Part shown: positions 1 through 7,482 of the stretch, in pieces
How the letters are laid out: each line of letters starts with the position of its first letter
How positions within the stretch are numbered: position 1 is the first letter of the stretch
Source of the DNA: Ignavibacteriales bacterium
Lineage (GTDB): Bacteria; Bacteroidota; Ignavibacteria; Ignavibacteriales; Ignavibacteriaceae
DNA length: 19,218 bases
Direction of reading: 5' to 3'
NCBI GenBank assembly: GCA_020061995.1
Contig: JAGUXE010000140.1
Coordinates: 1-19,218, forward strand
Position numbers and translations under genes: made by a program
Notes under the pieces: model-generated
The model's database searches: none
Told to the model about the DNA's origin: nothing
Seen by the model: the letters and a program-made list of their open reading frames with translations, nothing else

Positions 1-1836
1 ACTATAATCAAGAGTTGATGAGTGTGATGATAAATTCGAAATCCTTATTGTATCTACTACCACTGCTGCATTTGTAAGTGTGTGAGATATCGACAATGGG
101 GTTACCGACATTTGTGGCGCGCCTAAGGTAGATCCCATTGGTGAATTCGAAACTAAAGAATGATTATTCCATTGATCACGCGATACAATTGCGAAATAAT
201 AATTTGTTCCATGTGTTAAATTTTTAACAACTAAAACTTCATTTGATCCGGAAGGATTAGGTGTAGAAACACCCGTAACCGGTGTAGCATTAGCAAAAGC
301 AACTGTATCTGTTATAGGTGATGATGACATTCTTACTTTATATTCTTTTACTCCTCCGTATGAGGTGTCTAATGGAGCTGTCCAATTAAGTGTCAATGAG
401 TTAGATGTAGGATTTGTGACACTTAAATTAGTAATTTGGGTTGGGGCAATAGTATCCGGATCGCCTATGCTTGGATCCCATCCATCAACAAATAGAGCTC
501 CGGTATTATCAGGATCGAGCCAATCTTTCAATCGTGTTGCCGGAGTTGTTCCATAATCCCAAGACATCGAAAATTTCCCATAATAATCTTGAGTTATACT
601 TGTACAAGAAGCCCAACCGCCGTGCAATTGACCGATAATTCTATGATTTTGATCAAACAAAGGTGAACCTGATGAACCGGGTTCGGTTGTTCCGTCATTC
701 CATGCTGTAATTTCCCAATGAGAGTTAGGTAAGTATGGGGATGGTGTATAATCACTTGAAACGCATGGTTGATAATCAAAAGAAATTTTCTTTATATCTC
801 CCGCAGGATGATGAATACCGACACTTGAGGTTGAAGGGACGTTTACTCTTGTCCAACCGGCAAAGTGAACTTGATAACTATCAGGTGGTGCAGTATTCAA
901 TTTTAATAATGCAAAATCAGAAGATGAATTTTTTGCCATTGTTGTAGTACCGCTCACAGTATAGTTCAAAGGTCCATTTATATTAACACAAGTAGGGCTT
1001 TCATAATTGAACATAATAACCCATGTGTTAGGAGTTCCTGACATACAATGGTTAGCAGTTAGAAAATAAGGAGTCAAATCTTGACGAACATTGTTAACCA
1101 TTGCACCTGAGCATAATCTCGTGTTGCCGGCAGTTAGAATCATGGCAGCTGATCTTTTTTCGTTTTGCCATGGTTCACCTTCGGGACAATTCACATTATT
1201 ATTACATGAGCCTGAACTGCCGTAATCTTCCCAAAATGGAAAATCTTTAAATACATCTTTGTAACCCTGTATTACCGATTCAACTTGTAATTTCCCCATG
1301 CCGCTTACTGCAGCAGGTTCAAAATATTCAAGAGTTATTTCATCTCGCGGGATTATACCTGTTCCGAGTACTCCATCATCATTATTATTCCTAGCGGTTA
1401 GAGCACCAATGATATGCTTTCTGTCTGAACCGTAGATGAATAATTTTCCACCTTCGGGGAGAAAATATGCACCGAAAATAAGATTAATTGATGTGGCACC
1501 TGTTGCAACTATTTTTAATCTCCATAATCTTCCCTTATCTACATTTTCCCATGTCCCGGAATTTGAAAGATTAATATCTACGCTATGACCATAACCAAAA
1601 CGAAAAGGAACACCTTTGGCTTGTTCAATTTGATCTTCAGCTAACAGCTGAGAAACATCGATACCGGGCATTGTTACACCTTCCACAGTTTGAGCAACCG
1701 GATAGTGAAAACTGTAAGGGGTTCCCCCTTCGCTTATTTGTGAGTATCCTTCTGAAGAGAGTAGGAGGAACGTAACAACAAGAAAGTAATATGGGAGTAC
1801 GTTTTTACAAGAACAGGAAAGTCGCGAAGCTATCAT
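1..1836 (-). CDS. Secreted lysyl-endopeptidase-like serine protease (S1 family), 3' end cut by window edge
   Basis: The 612 visible codons are open to base 1. ATG at 1836 has AAGGAG 7 bases upstream (1844-1849), then a signal peptide ending near GYSQ. Residues about 35-205 resemble the propeptide of Achromobacter protease I. The mature-like part starts near GSCNNNVNCPEGE (about 209) and follows that enzyme closely: His263 (TANHCM), Asp307 (SSDFALL) and Ser391 (GSSGSP) form the triad, QLHGG carries His405, and DYYGKF carries Asp417 where the Achromobacter enzyme has its Lys-specificity Asp225. Cleavage after lysine is therefore the expected activity, outside the cytoplasm. After a WLDPDNTGALFVDGWDP stretch come a fibronectin-III module (about 464-570) and the start of a module resembling HYDIN/BACON repeats (from about 573). 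A T9SS sorting domain may follow beyond the edge; that is inference. It is last in a probable operon with the next two peptidases. The family is very secure; specificity is predicted from one residue. Confidence 0.93.
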   Translation of the reverse strand, partial: MIASRLSCSCKNVLPYYFLVVTFLLLSSEGYSQISEGGTPYSFHYPVAQTVEGVTMPGIDVSQLLAEDQIEQAKGVPFRFGYGHSVDINLSNSGTWENVDKGRLWRLKIVATGATSINLIFGAYFLPEGGKLFIYGSDRKHIIGALTARNNNDDGVLGTGIIPRDEITLEYFEPAAVSGMGKLQVESVIQGYKDVFKDFPFWEDYGSSGSCNNNVNCPEGEPWQNEKRSAAMILTAGNTRLCSGAMVNNVRQDLTPYFLTANHCMSGTPNTWVIMFNYESPTCVNINGPLNYTVSGTTTMAKNSSSDFALLKLNTAPPDSYQVHFAGWTRVNVPSTSSVGIHHPAGDIKKISFDYQPCVSSDYTPSPYLPNSHWEITAWNDGTTEPGSSGSPLFDQNHRIIGQLHGGWASCTSITQDYYGKFSMSWDYGTTPATRLKDWLDPDNTGALFVDGWDPSIGDPDTIAPTQITNLSVTNPTSNSLTLNWTAPLDTSYGGVKEYKVRMSSSPITDTVAFANATPVTGVSTPNPSGSNEVLVVKNLTHGTNYYFAIVSRDQWNNHSLVSNSPMGSTLGAPQMSVTPLSISHTLTNAAVVVDTIRISNLSSHSSTLDYS

Positions 1837-1882
1837 TTAACTTCTCCTTATTTAATGAACGATAATTAATGTTGATAATAGA

Positions 1883-2593
1883 TTATTTAATTTTTTCTTC
1901 TACTAAATCTTCGAAAGAGAGATTCAATAGTTCATAAGAATTCCACCCCTTAAAATCATAATGCCACCACTCTGAAGTTATCGGCTCGAAGTTATGTTTA
2001 ATCATAATATTTTTAAGTAGAGCCCGATTTTTAATTATATGTTCGGGGAGCTTTGCATAGGCATGATGTGCTTTAATTGTGAAATCGTCAAAAGGAGTGG
2101 GCATTTCGAGTTCATCGCCGGTGGTGCTGTTAACTATTGTCAAATCAATAGCGCAACCTCTATTATGCCTCGAACCTTTTTTAGGATCTGCTGCGTAGCG
2201 ATCGTCTAATACTGTTGCCCACATAATTTCTGTAACGGAATAAGGTCTGAATCCATCGAAAATTAATAGTTCAAAACCTTTTTCTTTTAACTCCGACTGA
2301 ATTTTTTTAAGTGCTCGTGCAACCGGATAACGTGTATAAACTTTAGCTTGAGTATAAAGAACTTGCTTTGTGAAGTTATCTTTAGTTGCATACTTCACAT
2401 CTGTCTTTATTCCGGGAATAAATTTTTCTAAATCGACTAAAAGCTTATTGGAATCTTTTGCAACCGTTTCCCAATACAGCTCCATCGAATCAATTATTTT
2501 TAAGCCGTATTTATTTTTGGGGATAATTTGTGAGTTAATATCAGCGTATAAACTGATGAACAGCAGGAGAGAGAGAATTAATTTAAACTTCAT
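1883..2593 (-). CDS. Exported D-alanyl-D-alanine dipeptidase, VanX/DdpX family (M15D)
   Basis: A 236-residue zinc peptidase expected to hydrolyse D-Ala-D-Ala to D-alanine. Numbered from the chosen start, the VanX landmarks are Arg116 in FDGFRP, the zinc ligands His143 and Asp150 in SRHNRGCAIDLT, catalytic Glu208 and zinc ligand His211 in SEWWHYDF. The reading frame extends 11 codons further, to ATG at 2626, but the second ATG (2593) is preferred. It gives a clean signal peptide (MKFKLILSLLLFISLYADINSQ), while the upstream ATG would put charged and polar residues before it. Neither start has a strong ribosome site. Classical VanX is cytoplasmic, so an exported form fits digestion or recycling of peptidoglycan peptides better than vancomycin resistance; no vanH, vanA or ddl-like gene is nearby. 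It lies 57 bases after the M14 gene and 46 before the lysyl-endopeptidase-like gene on the same strand. Confidence 0.92.
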   Translation of the reverse strand: MKFKLILSLLLFISLYADINSQIIPKNKYGLKIIDSMELYWETVAKDSNKLLVDLEKFIPGIKTDVKYATKDNFTKQVLYTQAKVYTRYPVARALKKIQSELKEKGFELLIFDGFRPYSVTEIMWATVLDDRYAADPKKGSRHNRGCAIDLTIVNSTTGDELEMPTPFDDFTIKAHHAYAKLPEHIIKNRALLKNIMIKHNFEPITSEWWHYDFKGWNSYELLNLSFEDLVEEKIK

Positions 2594-2650
2594 ATCTAAA
2601 TGGAACCTTACCAAATAATCATACAAAAACTGATTAGAAACTTACCATTA

Positions 2651-4417
2651 TTACAATTCATTCTCAACAATCAATATTGGATAGACATTTAAATTTTTAT
2701 CAAAGTACGGGGATCTTTCATAAAAGAATGAAAGCCTTGCATAAGGACTTTTTCTGAACTGTTCATCGGTTGTAAGTTTTTCGTTAAAATCTTTCAATAA
2801 TTCCGGATTTTCTTCTAACATTTCTTTAGCCAGCTTTTCCATTACATAACCTTCGAAATATTCTTTTCGCTCGAAGATTGCATTCAAAAAGCCCCAACGC
2901 AAAAAGGAGTCGGCTGATTTTGGTTCCAATGCCGTCAATATTATTCGTATTCCTCTTTGGTTTGTTGAAACGAAATAGTCCCCTGCAGAAATTTTTACTT
3001 TCTCTCTATAAGTGTCATATTCCGCATTAACTTGTTGTCTTCCTTCATAAGGTGCAGCTTGAAATTTTACGTTTTTAAATTTGTATTTTGTAACAGACAT
3101 TTCCGAATCATTCTGAATACTCTCAACCTTTACTCCATGCAATTCTAAACGATTAACTATTTCACTCCATTCTTTCGGAATAATATATCCTTTGGGTACA
3201 CGAATTGAATCAACTACTTCCGTTTTATTATAAAAAGGGATCTCTAAATCAAACGGTTCGCCTGTGTAAGTGATTCTGATTGCACCTGATATTTCACTTG
3301 AATCTTTTTTAAATGAAATACCTTTGAACAAGAAGGGTTCCGATTCGTTTGTCCCTTTAAGTGAAATTGGAAAATATTCACCATCTAAAAAATTTTTGAT
3401 ACTTTGTGAATCAGCTTCCTTATTTAGTTGAATAAGCTTTGCGGCATTTTTGTTTACATATTCAAGTACAATTTCAAACATTGCTTTTGTTGAAAAAACT
3501 CTATCTTTAAACGGTTTCAACATATGAGTTTCTACAAGAAGTCCCATTCTGTTTTGATATGCCGAATAACCGTTTGAAAAGCGGGGAGGTGAAGCCCAAT
3601 CAACAATTCCTTTTTCAAGAATGCCATCTTTGAAGCCAACATAAGGAGCGACCAAATAACCTTCTTCATTCATTCTGCTTTCAATGAATGGAATGAATGA
3701 AGTCATCACTTCATTGCTTAATGATGGAAAAAGTGTTCTGAACTTTTCAATTCCATAAGTAATAGTATACTGATAATCGGCTCCGTTGGTTGTGTGTGAG
3801 TCTACAAAGAAATCGGGAAGCCATGCAGAGAAAAATCGCAACATTGCTTGCATTTCGGAGGCGTCAGCTTTAATCCAATCGCGATTTAGATTGAAATTTT
3901 GTGCAGTAGTTCGCCATCCCATCTCCGTCGGTCCGTTTTGGTTTATTCTATTAAATTTTGAAGAACGCTCATGCCCGTCAACACTTAATATCGGAACAAA
4001 CAGTAGAATAGAATTATCTAAAAAATGCTCTTTTTCTTTAGTGACAAGGATTTCACGGAGCAATAGCATTCCTGCATCTTTTCCCTCAATTTCGCCGGAA
4101 TGAATTCCACAAATCATTAAAACAATTGGTTTACCTGAATTTTTTGCTGATTCAGGTGTAAAGTATTTTTCCTTTGAAACGATAATTGCATTGATGTCTC
4201 TTCCTTGTGGAGATTTCCCTAAAGAAACAATTTTAGCAAAGGGGGAGTGCTTCTCAAGTCTTTTAAAGTAGTCGTTGGTCTCTTCATAACTCGGGGATGA
4301 GAGATAATTCGATTTCTCAAATTTCGTTTCCCAATCGGAATTGTAGTTTGACTGCGAAAATAATGTGGAATTAAGAACTATTAGTAAAAGTGTCAAAGTT
4401 CTAAAGAGAGAGTTCAT
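2651..4417 (-). CDS. Exported M14-family zinc carboxypeptidase-like protein
   Basis: A 588-residue protein with a signal peptide (MNSLFRTLTLLLIVLNSTLFSQ). The catalytic domain covers about residues 40-310. Zinc ligands His106 and Glu109 lie in GIHSGEIEG, the substrate-binding NLNRDW segment holds Arg179, the third zinc ligand is His208 in VDSHTT, and the likely catalytic Glu296 is in LLVETHM. All key M14 positions are present, so an active metallo-carboxypeptidase or amidase is expected. The remaining roughly 280 residues form a C-terminal extension I do not recognise, and there is no T9SS tail, so it may stay in the periplasm. The frame continues to 4540, but those 41 residues look non-secretory and cover the divergent promoter region, so ATG at 4417 is chosen; its ribosome site (GGA about 8 bases upstream) is weak. 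It is first of three same-strand peptidase genes. The exact substrate is unknown. Confidence 0.9.
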   Translation of the reverse strand: MNSLFRTLTLLLIVLNSTLFSQSNYNSDWETKFEKSNYLSSPSYEETNDYFKRLEKHSPFAKIVSLGKSPQGRDINAIIVSKEKYFTPESAKNSGKPIVLMICGIHSGEIEGKDAGMLLLREILVTKEKEHFLDNSILLFVPILSVDGHERSSKFNRINQNGPTEMGWRTTAQNFNLNRDWIKADASEMQAMLRFFSAWLPDFFVDSHTTNGADYQYTITYGIEKFRTLFPSLSNEVMTSFIPFIESRMNEEGYLVAPYVGFKDGILEKGIVDWASPPRFSNGYSAYQNRMGLLVETHMLKPFKDRVFSTKAMFEIVLEYVNKNAAKLIQLNKEADSQSIKNFLDGEYFPISLKGTNESEPFLFKGISFKKDSSEISGAIRITYTGEPFDLEIPFYNKTEVVDSIRVPKGYIIPKEWSEIVNRLELHGVKVESIQNDSEMSVTKYKFKNVKFQAAPYEGRQQVNAEYDTYREKVKISAGDYFVSTNQRGIRIILTALEPKSADSFLRWGFLNAIFERKEYFEGYVMEKLAKEMLEENPELLKDFNEKLTTDEQFRKSPYARLSFFYERSPYFDKNLNVYPILIVENEL

Positions 4418-4507
4418 AAATAATCCGTTTTTGAAAAATATACAATTGAAATTTATGATTTCTATAGAAGAATCGGAACAAAAGCTACAGTAATATTTAT
4501 GATTTTT

Positions 4508-4534
4508 TTTGATAATCAATTTTGTATAAATTTG
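4508..4534 (+). promoter_or_regulatory. Possible Bacteroidota-type promoter for the TerB-like gene
   Basis: TAAATTTG at 4527-4534 matches the Bacteroidota -7 consensus TAnnTTTG, and TTTG at 4508-4511 could be the -33 element. The 15-base gap is shorter than usual for that consensus, and the sequence is very AT-rich, so a chance match is possible. It sits 23 bases before the chosen start of the downstream gene. Confidence 0.3.
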
Positions 4535-4557
4535 AATCATTATTTACGGAGATGTTT

Positions 4558-4953
4558 ATGTTCACCCTGCTTGATAAAAGCGAATATTTGAAAGGGTTAT
4601 TGATTTTAGCACGAAGGAATAATTCACTTGATGAAAAAGAAAAACTTGTTATTCGAAATGTAGCGAATAGACTCGGGTTCAGTAAAGATTTTTACGAAGA
4701 TACTTTAAAGTATCTATTAAGTAATAAATATATAACCGAAGAACCCATTAAATTTTCAAACCCCAATATTGCACGGTTATTTGTTAAAGACGGATTGGAA
4801 CTTGCCTATTCAGATAATGAGCTTTGCGAAAGAGAATTGAACTGGCTCAAAAGCATAGTAATTGAGAATAAGTTAGAAGTAGATTGGCTCATGGAAAACA
4901 TTTCTCAATATGAAAAATATCGAGAGAATTATACTAAGGTCCCGGTTAAATAG
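4558..4953 (+). CDS. Small cytoplasmic TerB-like helical protein
   Basis: A 131-residue acidic protein without a signal peptide, predicted to be all-helical. Two stretches, ARRNNSLDEKEKLVIRNVA and ELAYSDNELCERELNWLKS, follow the TerB-like pattern: helix, a short acidic D/N loop, then a helix starting with Glu. TerB-like domains bind metal or serve as scaffolds in many contexts, and this protein alone does not indicate tellurite resistance, since no other ter genes are visible. The start at 4558 is chosen because GGAG (4548-4551) lies 6 bases upstream. An ATG at 4552 would almost touch that site, and a TTG at 4522 would lie inside the possible promoter. It is divergent from the M14 gene and ends before a bidirectional terminator. 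Coding status is good; the family call is tentative. Confidence 0.75.
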   Translation: MFTLLDKSEYLKGLLILARRNNSLDEKEKLVIRNVANRLGFSKDFYEDTLKYLLSNKYITEEPIKFSNPNIARLFVKDGLELAYSDNELCERELNWLKSIVIENKLEVDWLMENISQYEKYRENYTKVPVK

Positions 4954-4978
4954 ATAATCTTTTTATTTTACGGCTACA

Positions 4979-5012
4979 AAACCCCGTTCAATTATTTATT
5001 TGAACGGGGTTT
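4979..5012. terminator. Bidirectional intrinsic terminator between convergent genes
   Basis: A perfect 13-bp stem pairs AAACCCCGTTCAA (4979-4991) with TTGAACGGGGTTT (5000-5012) around an 8-base loop. On the plus strand it is followed by a T-rich run (TTTATTATTTC), and on the minus strand by TTTTGTAG. It lies between the stop of the TerB-like gene (4953) and the stop of the CxCH/T9SS gene (5026), so it can end both transcripts. Confidence 0.92.
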
Positions 5013-5025
5013 ATTATTTCGAGGG

Positions 5026-5817
5026 CTACTTATTTAAAATCATTTTTCTAACAGCCGAAAAATTCCCACTTTCTATTCGATAAAAATAGATACCTGACAT
5101 ATAAGCTGAAGCATTAAACTCTACAAAATGAGTTCCCGGATTTTGGTATTGATTTACAAGAGTTATAACCTCTTTTCCCAAAACATCAAATACAGTTAAA
5201 GAAACATGATTTCCTTTTTTTAAACTATAGCTTATTTTTGTACTAGGATTAAACGGATTTGGGTAGTTTTGATTCAAGTTGAATGATGTTGCTATACTAT
5301 TCTCATTTACATCCGTTACCGGATTTACAGTGATAATTTTATTAGGAGCGAAGTTCCACATGTCGCCTGAACTTGAACCATTTAAATTGACACTATTTCC
5401 ATTTGCAAATAAAGTAACAGCTCCTGTTGAGGATGGAGCAGTATATGTAAATTCAAAAGTAACAACATTTGAGACCGGAGATTTTGGAGATGTATGGGTT
5501 AGTTCGTCACCAACTTTTTTTAGTCCGGCTCCGGCAGTTAAAATCCCTGATGATGATGCAATATTAGTTCCCCCTGCACTAAGCGTTCCACCGGAGATAG
5601 TAACAGTGAATGAACTTGTCTCGTTTACAGTCATAACATCCGGTCCGTTTATTGTAACCAAAACACTGGATGCAAAATTACCGTGACAATCACACCCATT
5701 TCCATTCTTTTTAGTCACCCCGGTAATTCCCGCAGAACTGGCATATATTAAAAATGAGACTGAAACAGTTATTAGCAGAAGATTCACGATAAATCTTCTA
5801 TTTGTAGTTCTTTTCAT
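5026..5817 (-). CDS. Secreted Reelin-like/choice-of-anchor-V-type protein with CxCH motif and T9SS type A sorting domain
   Basis: A 263-residue exported protein. AAGGAG (5822-5827) precedes ATG by 4 bases. A signal peptide or anchor covers about residues 8-29, followed by ITGVTKKNGNGCDCHGNF, with the CDCH motif at 42-45. Residues about 52-165 form a Thr/Ser-rich beta domain (VLVTINGPDVMTVNETSSF...FTYTAP). Residues 182-263 are a complete T9SS type A sorting domain with QNYPNPFNPSTKI, a VFDVLGKEV strand and the terminal KMILNK. The layout of a TG-rich start, a Cys/His motif, a Reelin-like domain and a T9SS tail matches the group called choice-of-anchor V, whose members usually carry CxxCH. Here one spacer residue is missing, so covalent haem c attachment is doubtful. 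It is probably secreted and surface-attached; its function is unknown. It is monocistronic by context, with its own promoter region and the shared terminator. Confidence 0.88.
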   Translation of the reverse strand: MKRTTNRRFIVNLLLITVSVSFLIYASSAGITGVTKKNGNGCDCHGNFASSVLVTINGPDVMTVNETSSFTVTISGGTLSAGGTNIASSSGILTAGAGLKKVGDELTHTSPKSPVSNVVTFEFTYTAPSSTGAVTLFANGNSVNLNGSSSGDMWNFAPNKIITVNPVTDVNENSIATSFNLNQNYPNPFNPSTKISYSLKKGNHVSLTVFDVLGKEVITLVNQYQNPGTHFVEFNASAYMSGIYFYRIESGNFSAVRKMILNK

Positions 5818-5936
5818 AGCACTCCTTATAGAAATAAAACAAATAAATAAAAAAATGTAGGAAGGATTTTAATTAACACACACTTAATAAACAGGAAACC
5901 GATTTCTACGAATCCCAAAAGGATTCAATTAAAAAA

Positions 5937-6668
5937 CTAAAACCGTGAACCAAGAAAATGGGGAAGCATTTTTCGCCATGTAGGCCAATCATGCGGCATA
6001 TCATAACCCCAAATATCGAGCTCATGACTAATCCCTTTACTTTGTAATATGGAAGAGAGTAAACGAGAAGCGTCAGGGTCCTCATAATCGCCTTGCCCGG
6101 AAGCAATTATGATTTTTTTATTATCTCTCATCTCCGTTAACATAAAATCATCATGCCAATGAGGGAGGTAATCGACGGGTGAATTAAAATAAACATTATC
6201 GTCGTAATAACCATTTGTATAATCTTTAAGATTATACGAACCACTTAAAGCAACCGTTCCCGAAAAAATATCGGGTCTTCGAAAAAAAGAATTTGCAGCA
6301 TGAAAAGCTCCTAATGATGCCCCCGTCGTAACAATCGGTACATGTCCATTACAATCATTATATATAAAAGGAACAACTTCCTCAATGATATATTTGTTAT
6401 ACTGTTGATGCCTTATTGCTTTATCAGAAGGGTGCATATTGTTATTCAGCCAGCTTTCACTGTTTATGCTGTTTATGGAATAAGCTTTGAATTTTCCTGC
6501 TTCGATCATATGAGTTAGAGTGTGAACAAGATAGAACCTTTCATACTCAAGAAAATCTGCAGCCGCAGTGGGGAACATCAATAAACCGAATCCGTAATGA
6601 CCGTATACTACAAGATCCATTTCTTTGTTAAGATTCGGACTCCACCAACGGTGAATTTCTCTTCTCAT
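5937..6668 (-). CDS. Cytoplasmic alpha/beta-hydrolase esterase (COG4947/esterase D-like)
   Basis: A 243-residue alpha/beta hydrolase without a signal peptide. The nucleophile elbow is GASLGA with Ser118. The acid is probably Asp194 in GQGDYED (197 and 199 are alternatives), and the base is His226 in YDMPHDWPTW. The conserved beginning RWWSPNLNKEMDLVVYGHYG and the late His-Asp-Trp motif match the esterase-like proteins of COG4947, related to the esterase D/FrmB group; the natural substrate is not known for that family. ATG at 6668 has GGAG 7 bases upstream (6676-6679). An out-of-frame ATG at 6672 is only 3 bases from the same site and is rejected. The neighbouring genes do not suggest a pathway. 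The family call is strong, the substrate unknown. Confidence 0.85.
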   Translation of the reverse strand: MRREIHRWWSPNLNKEMDLVVYGHYGFGLLMFPTAAADFLEYERFYLVHTLTHMIEAGKFKAYSINSINSESWLNNNMHPSDKAIRHQQYNKYIIEEVVPFIYNDCNGHVPIVTTGASLGAFHAANSFFRRPDIFSGTVALSGSYNLKDYTNGYYDDNVYFNSPVDYLPHWHDDFMLTEMRDNKKIIIASGQGDYEDPDASRLLSSILQSKGISHELDIWGYDMPHDWPTWRKMLPHFLGSRF

Positions 6669-6800
6669 TCATTTTCTCCAATAGGATTGAAATTGTTAAC
6701 CTCTTTTCAGTAAACAAATTTATTCCAATTTGGTAAAAAGTCAAACTTATAATTTTTCTTTAAAATTATTATTGATAAGAATGTGGTAATACTAACCATA

Positions 6801-6845
6801 CAAAAAAGAAAGGCTGTTCCGGTTTTTACGTCATGAAACAGCCTT
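6801..6845 (-). terminator. Intrinsic terminator after the HEAT-repeat gene
   Basis: AAGGCTGTT (6810-6818) pairs with AACAGCCTT (6837-6845) around an 18-base loop. Read on the minus strand, the stem is followed by TCTTTTTTG (6801-6809), a good U-tract. It lies 66 bases downstream of the HEAT-protein stop codon. The gap 6669-6911 holds this terminator and, presumably, the promoter of the esterase gene. A 64-codon minus frame across it is not a gene. Confidence 0.8.
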
Positions 6846-6911
6846 CTTAAATTTATGCTTGGGAATAGGTATTTATGTTTGTCACATAAAAAAGCTTGCA
6901 AAATTATATCA

Positions 6912-7304
6912 TCATTTTATTGAAGCATAATCCAAGTAAACCAAAGAACTGAGCTTTTTCAAATCTGCATTATCAGATTCATTAGTTAACTTTTTAAGGA
7001 AGTTTATCCCTTTTTTGGAATCAATTCTCAATAGCGAAAGGACCGCAAGTTTTTGGACTTCATCGTTATTCTTATTTTTGATTATCTCAATTAAATAATC
7101 GACTGATTCATCAACTTTATATAATCCTGCATAATAAACCCCTTGTCTTTTAACCCCTTGGTTTTCGGAAGTGAGACATGAAATTAAATTATCGATAGCA
7201 TACTTATTATTGAAATTGGTTTTGTTGCCTGCTAAGTAATTGTTCTCAGCTTCGGTTAAAGCCGGGTATATAATCATCAACGATAATAGTAGTAAAGTTT
7301 TCAT
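6912..7304 (-). CDS. Small exported HEAT-repeat-like protein
   Basis: A 130-residue protein with a signal peptide (MKTLLLLSLMIIYPALTEAE). Residues about 35-128 form alternating amphipathic helices with HEAT-repeat spacing: AIDNLISCLTSENQGVKRQG, VDYLIEIIKNKNNDEVQKLA and GINFLKKLTNESDNADLKKL, each followed by a hydrophobic second helix. Such solenoids are protein-binding surfaces, and about three repeats is short. It is probably a periplasmic adaptor; there is no enzyme motif. GGAG (7310-7313) precedes ATG by 5 bases. It has its own terminator and a 178-base upstream gap (7305-7482) in which I see no gene, so it looks monocistronic. The partner is unknown. Confidence 0.78.
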   Translation of the reverse strand: MKTLLLLSLMIIYPALTEAENNYLAGNKTNFNNKYAIDNLISCLTSENQGVKRQGVYYAGLYKVDESVDYLIEIIKNKNNDEVQKLAVLSLLRIDSKKGINFLKKLTNESDNADLKKLSSLVYLDYASIK

Positions 7305-7482
7305 AACGTCTCCAAAGAATTTATTTATTTACGGGTGTTAAAAGACGGAAAATTAATTAGAGTTGCATTTCGTTTTGTAAGTAAGGCTTATAACAATGAT
7401 TTGAGGCTGTAAATTCAAACAATCGGGGATTTATGGAGTTTGATATAATCACATCATAAAACAAAAACCAAAAAATCAAGTA

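Noticed and set aside
735..947. 70-codon plus-strand frame
   Set aside because: It is antisense to the conserved catalytic region of the lysyl-endopeptidase-like gene, which is clearly the real coding strand.
1883..2593. Vancomycin-resistance interpretation of the VanX-like gene
   Set aside because: No vanH, vanA/ddl or VanR/S-type genes are nearby, and the protein has a signal peptide, which does not fit the cytoplasmic role of VanX in resistance.
4418..4540. N-terminal extension of the M14 gene to 4540
   Set aside because: The extra 41 residues would bury the signal peptide and overlap the divergent promoter region; ATG at 4417 gives a normal exported protein.
5910..5926. Small hairpin GAATCC/GGATTC after the esterase stop codon
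   Set aside because: The stem is only 6 bp, and on the minus strand the T-run precedes it rather than follows it, so it is not a convincing terminator.
6707..6901. 64-codon minus-strand frame between the esterase and HEAT genes
   Set aside because: It spans the intrinsic terminator at 6801-6845, has no ribosome site and shows no protein-like pattern.
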